6,052 nucleotides of DNA, from contig NZ_RQVA01000027.1 of assembly GCF_003992255.1 (NCBI RefSeq), positions 1-6,052 on the forward strand. Reading direction: 5' to 3'. The first letter of the stretch is position 1; each line of letters begins with the position of its first letter. Positions 5,978-6,052 of this stretch are shown here, one piece after another. The position numbers were made by a program, and so were the translations under genes. This DNA is from F0422 sp003992255. GTDB lineage: Bacteria; Bacillota; Negativicutes; Veillonellales; Veillonellaceae. The notes under the pieces were generated by a model. It did not search any database and was not told the DNA's origin. It was given only the letters and a program-made list of their open reading frames with translations.

Positions 5978-6052
5978 GGCTCTTTGTCAAATGTGGGGGC
6001 TGCTCATATAAAAAGTTCTTAGCACTAGCTATCTAAATAGCTAGTGCTATTC
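5978..6052 (+). mobile_element. Terminal segment of an insertion sequence, right copy (ISL3-like end)
   Basis: This is the second, inverted copy of the 75-bp terminus at 3-77, identical at every base. It starts with GGCTCTTTGTCAAAT at 5978 and runs out of the window. The 8 bases before it (CTAATATA) are AT-rich and differ from those at the left junction, so the two IS copies are separate insertions and not the two ends of one element. The 13-bp hairpin is repeated at 6020-6049. Confidence 0.6.

Overview
This window looks like a low-GC Firmicute chromosome segment, most likely from the Negativicutes and possibly Veillonella. That guess rests on base composition, protein flavour and gene neighbourhood, not on a marker gene, so treat it as moderate. 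The interior is housekeeping sequence; the two ends are not. Positions 3-77 and 5978-6052 are perfect 75-bp inverted copies of one sequence that begins GGCTCTTTGTCAAAT when read outward from the unique interior. This looks like the same terminal end of an insertion sequence (ISL3-like terminus) on both sides, so the window is a unique block between two oppositely oriented IS copies, or an assembly contig that stops inside them.

Minus strand, right to left: an extended -10 promoter near 5820 drives a tightly packed operon. Its genes are ribF (FAD/FMN synthesis), a chorismate mutase-shikimate kinase fusion (aromatic amino acid pathway), recD2 (5'-3' DNA helicase) and comF (phosphoribosyltransferase-like DNA-uptake protein). 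The junctions are a 4-nt gap, an ATGA overlap and a TAATG overlap, so translational coupling is likely. comF meets a plus-strand gene tail to tail with 3 nt between the stop codons. That gene encodes a stand-alone HD-GYP domain protein of about 200 residues, with its own promoter and a hairpin in its leader.

Left end, minus strand: a near-consensus sigma-A promoter at 316-344 and a strong intrinsic terminator at 78-109 bound a transcript of about 230 nt with no plausible ORF. It is structured, and it lies downstream of comF on the same strand. In many Firmicutes comF is followed by the ribosome hibernation gene raiA/hpf, and the large 'raiA motif' noncoding RNA is known from this neighbourhood. 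My best call is a raiA-motif RNA, inferred from context, size and architecture and not from recalled consensus sequence. The IS copy sits immediately after its terminator T-tract and would separate it from whatever followed.

The most interesting items are this RNA, the substituted shikimate-site arginine in the fused kinase, the leucine replacing lysine in the HD-GYP signature, and the overlapping convergent transcription around the HD-GYP gene. I see no CRISPR array, tRNA, rRNA or phage genes.
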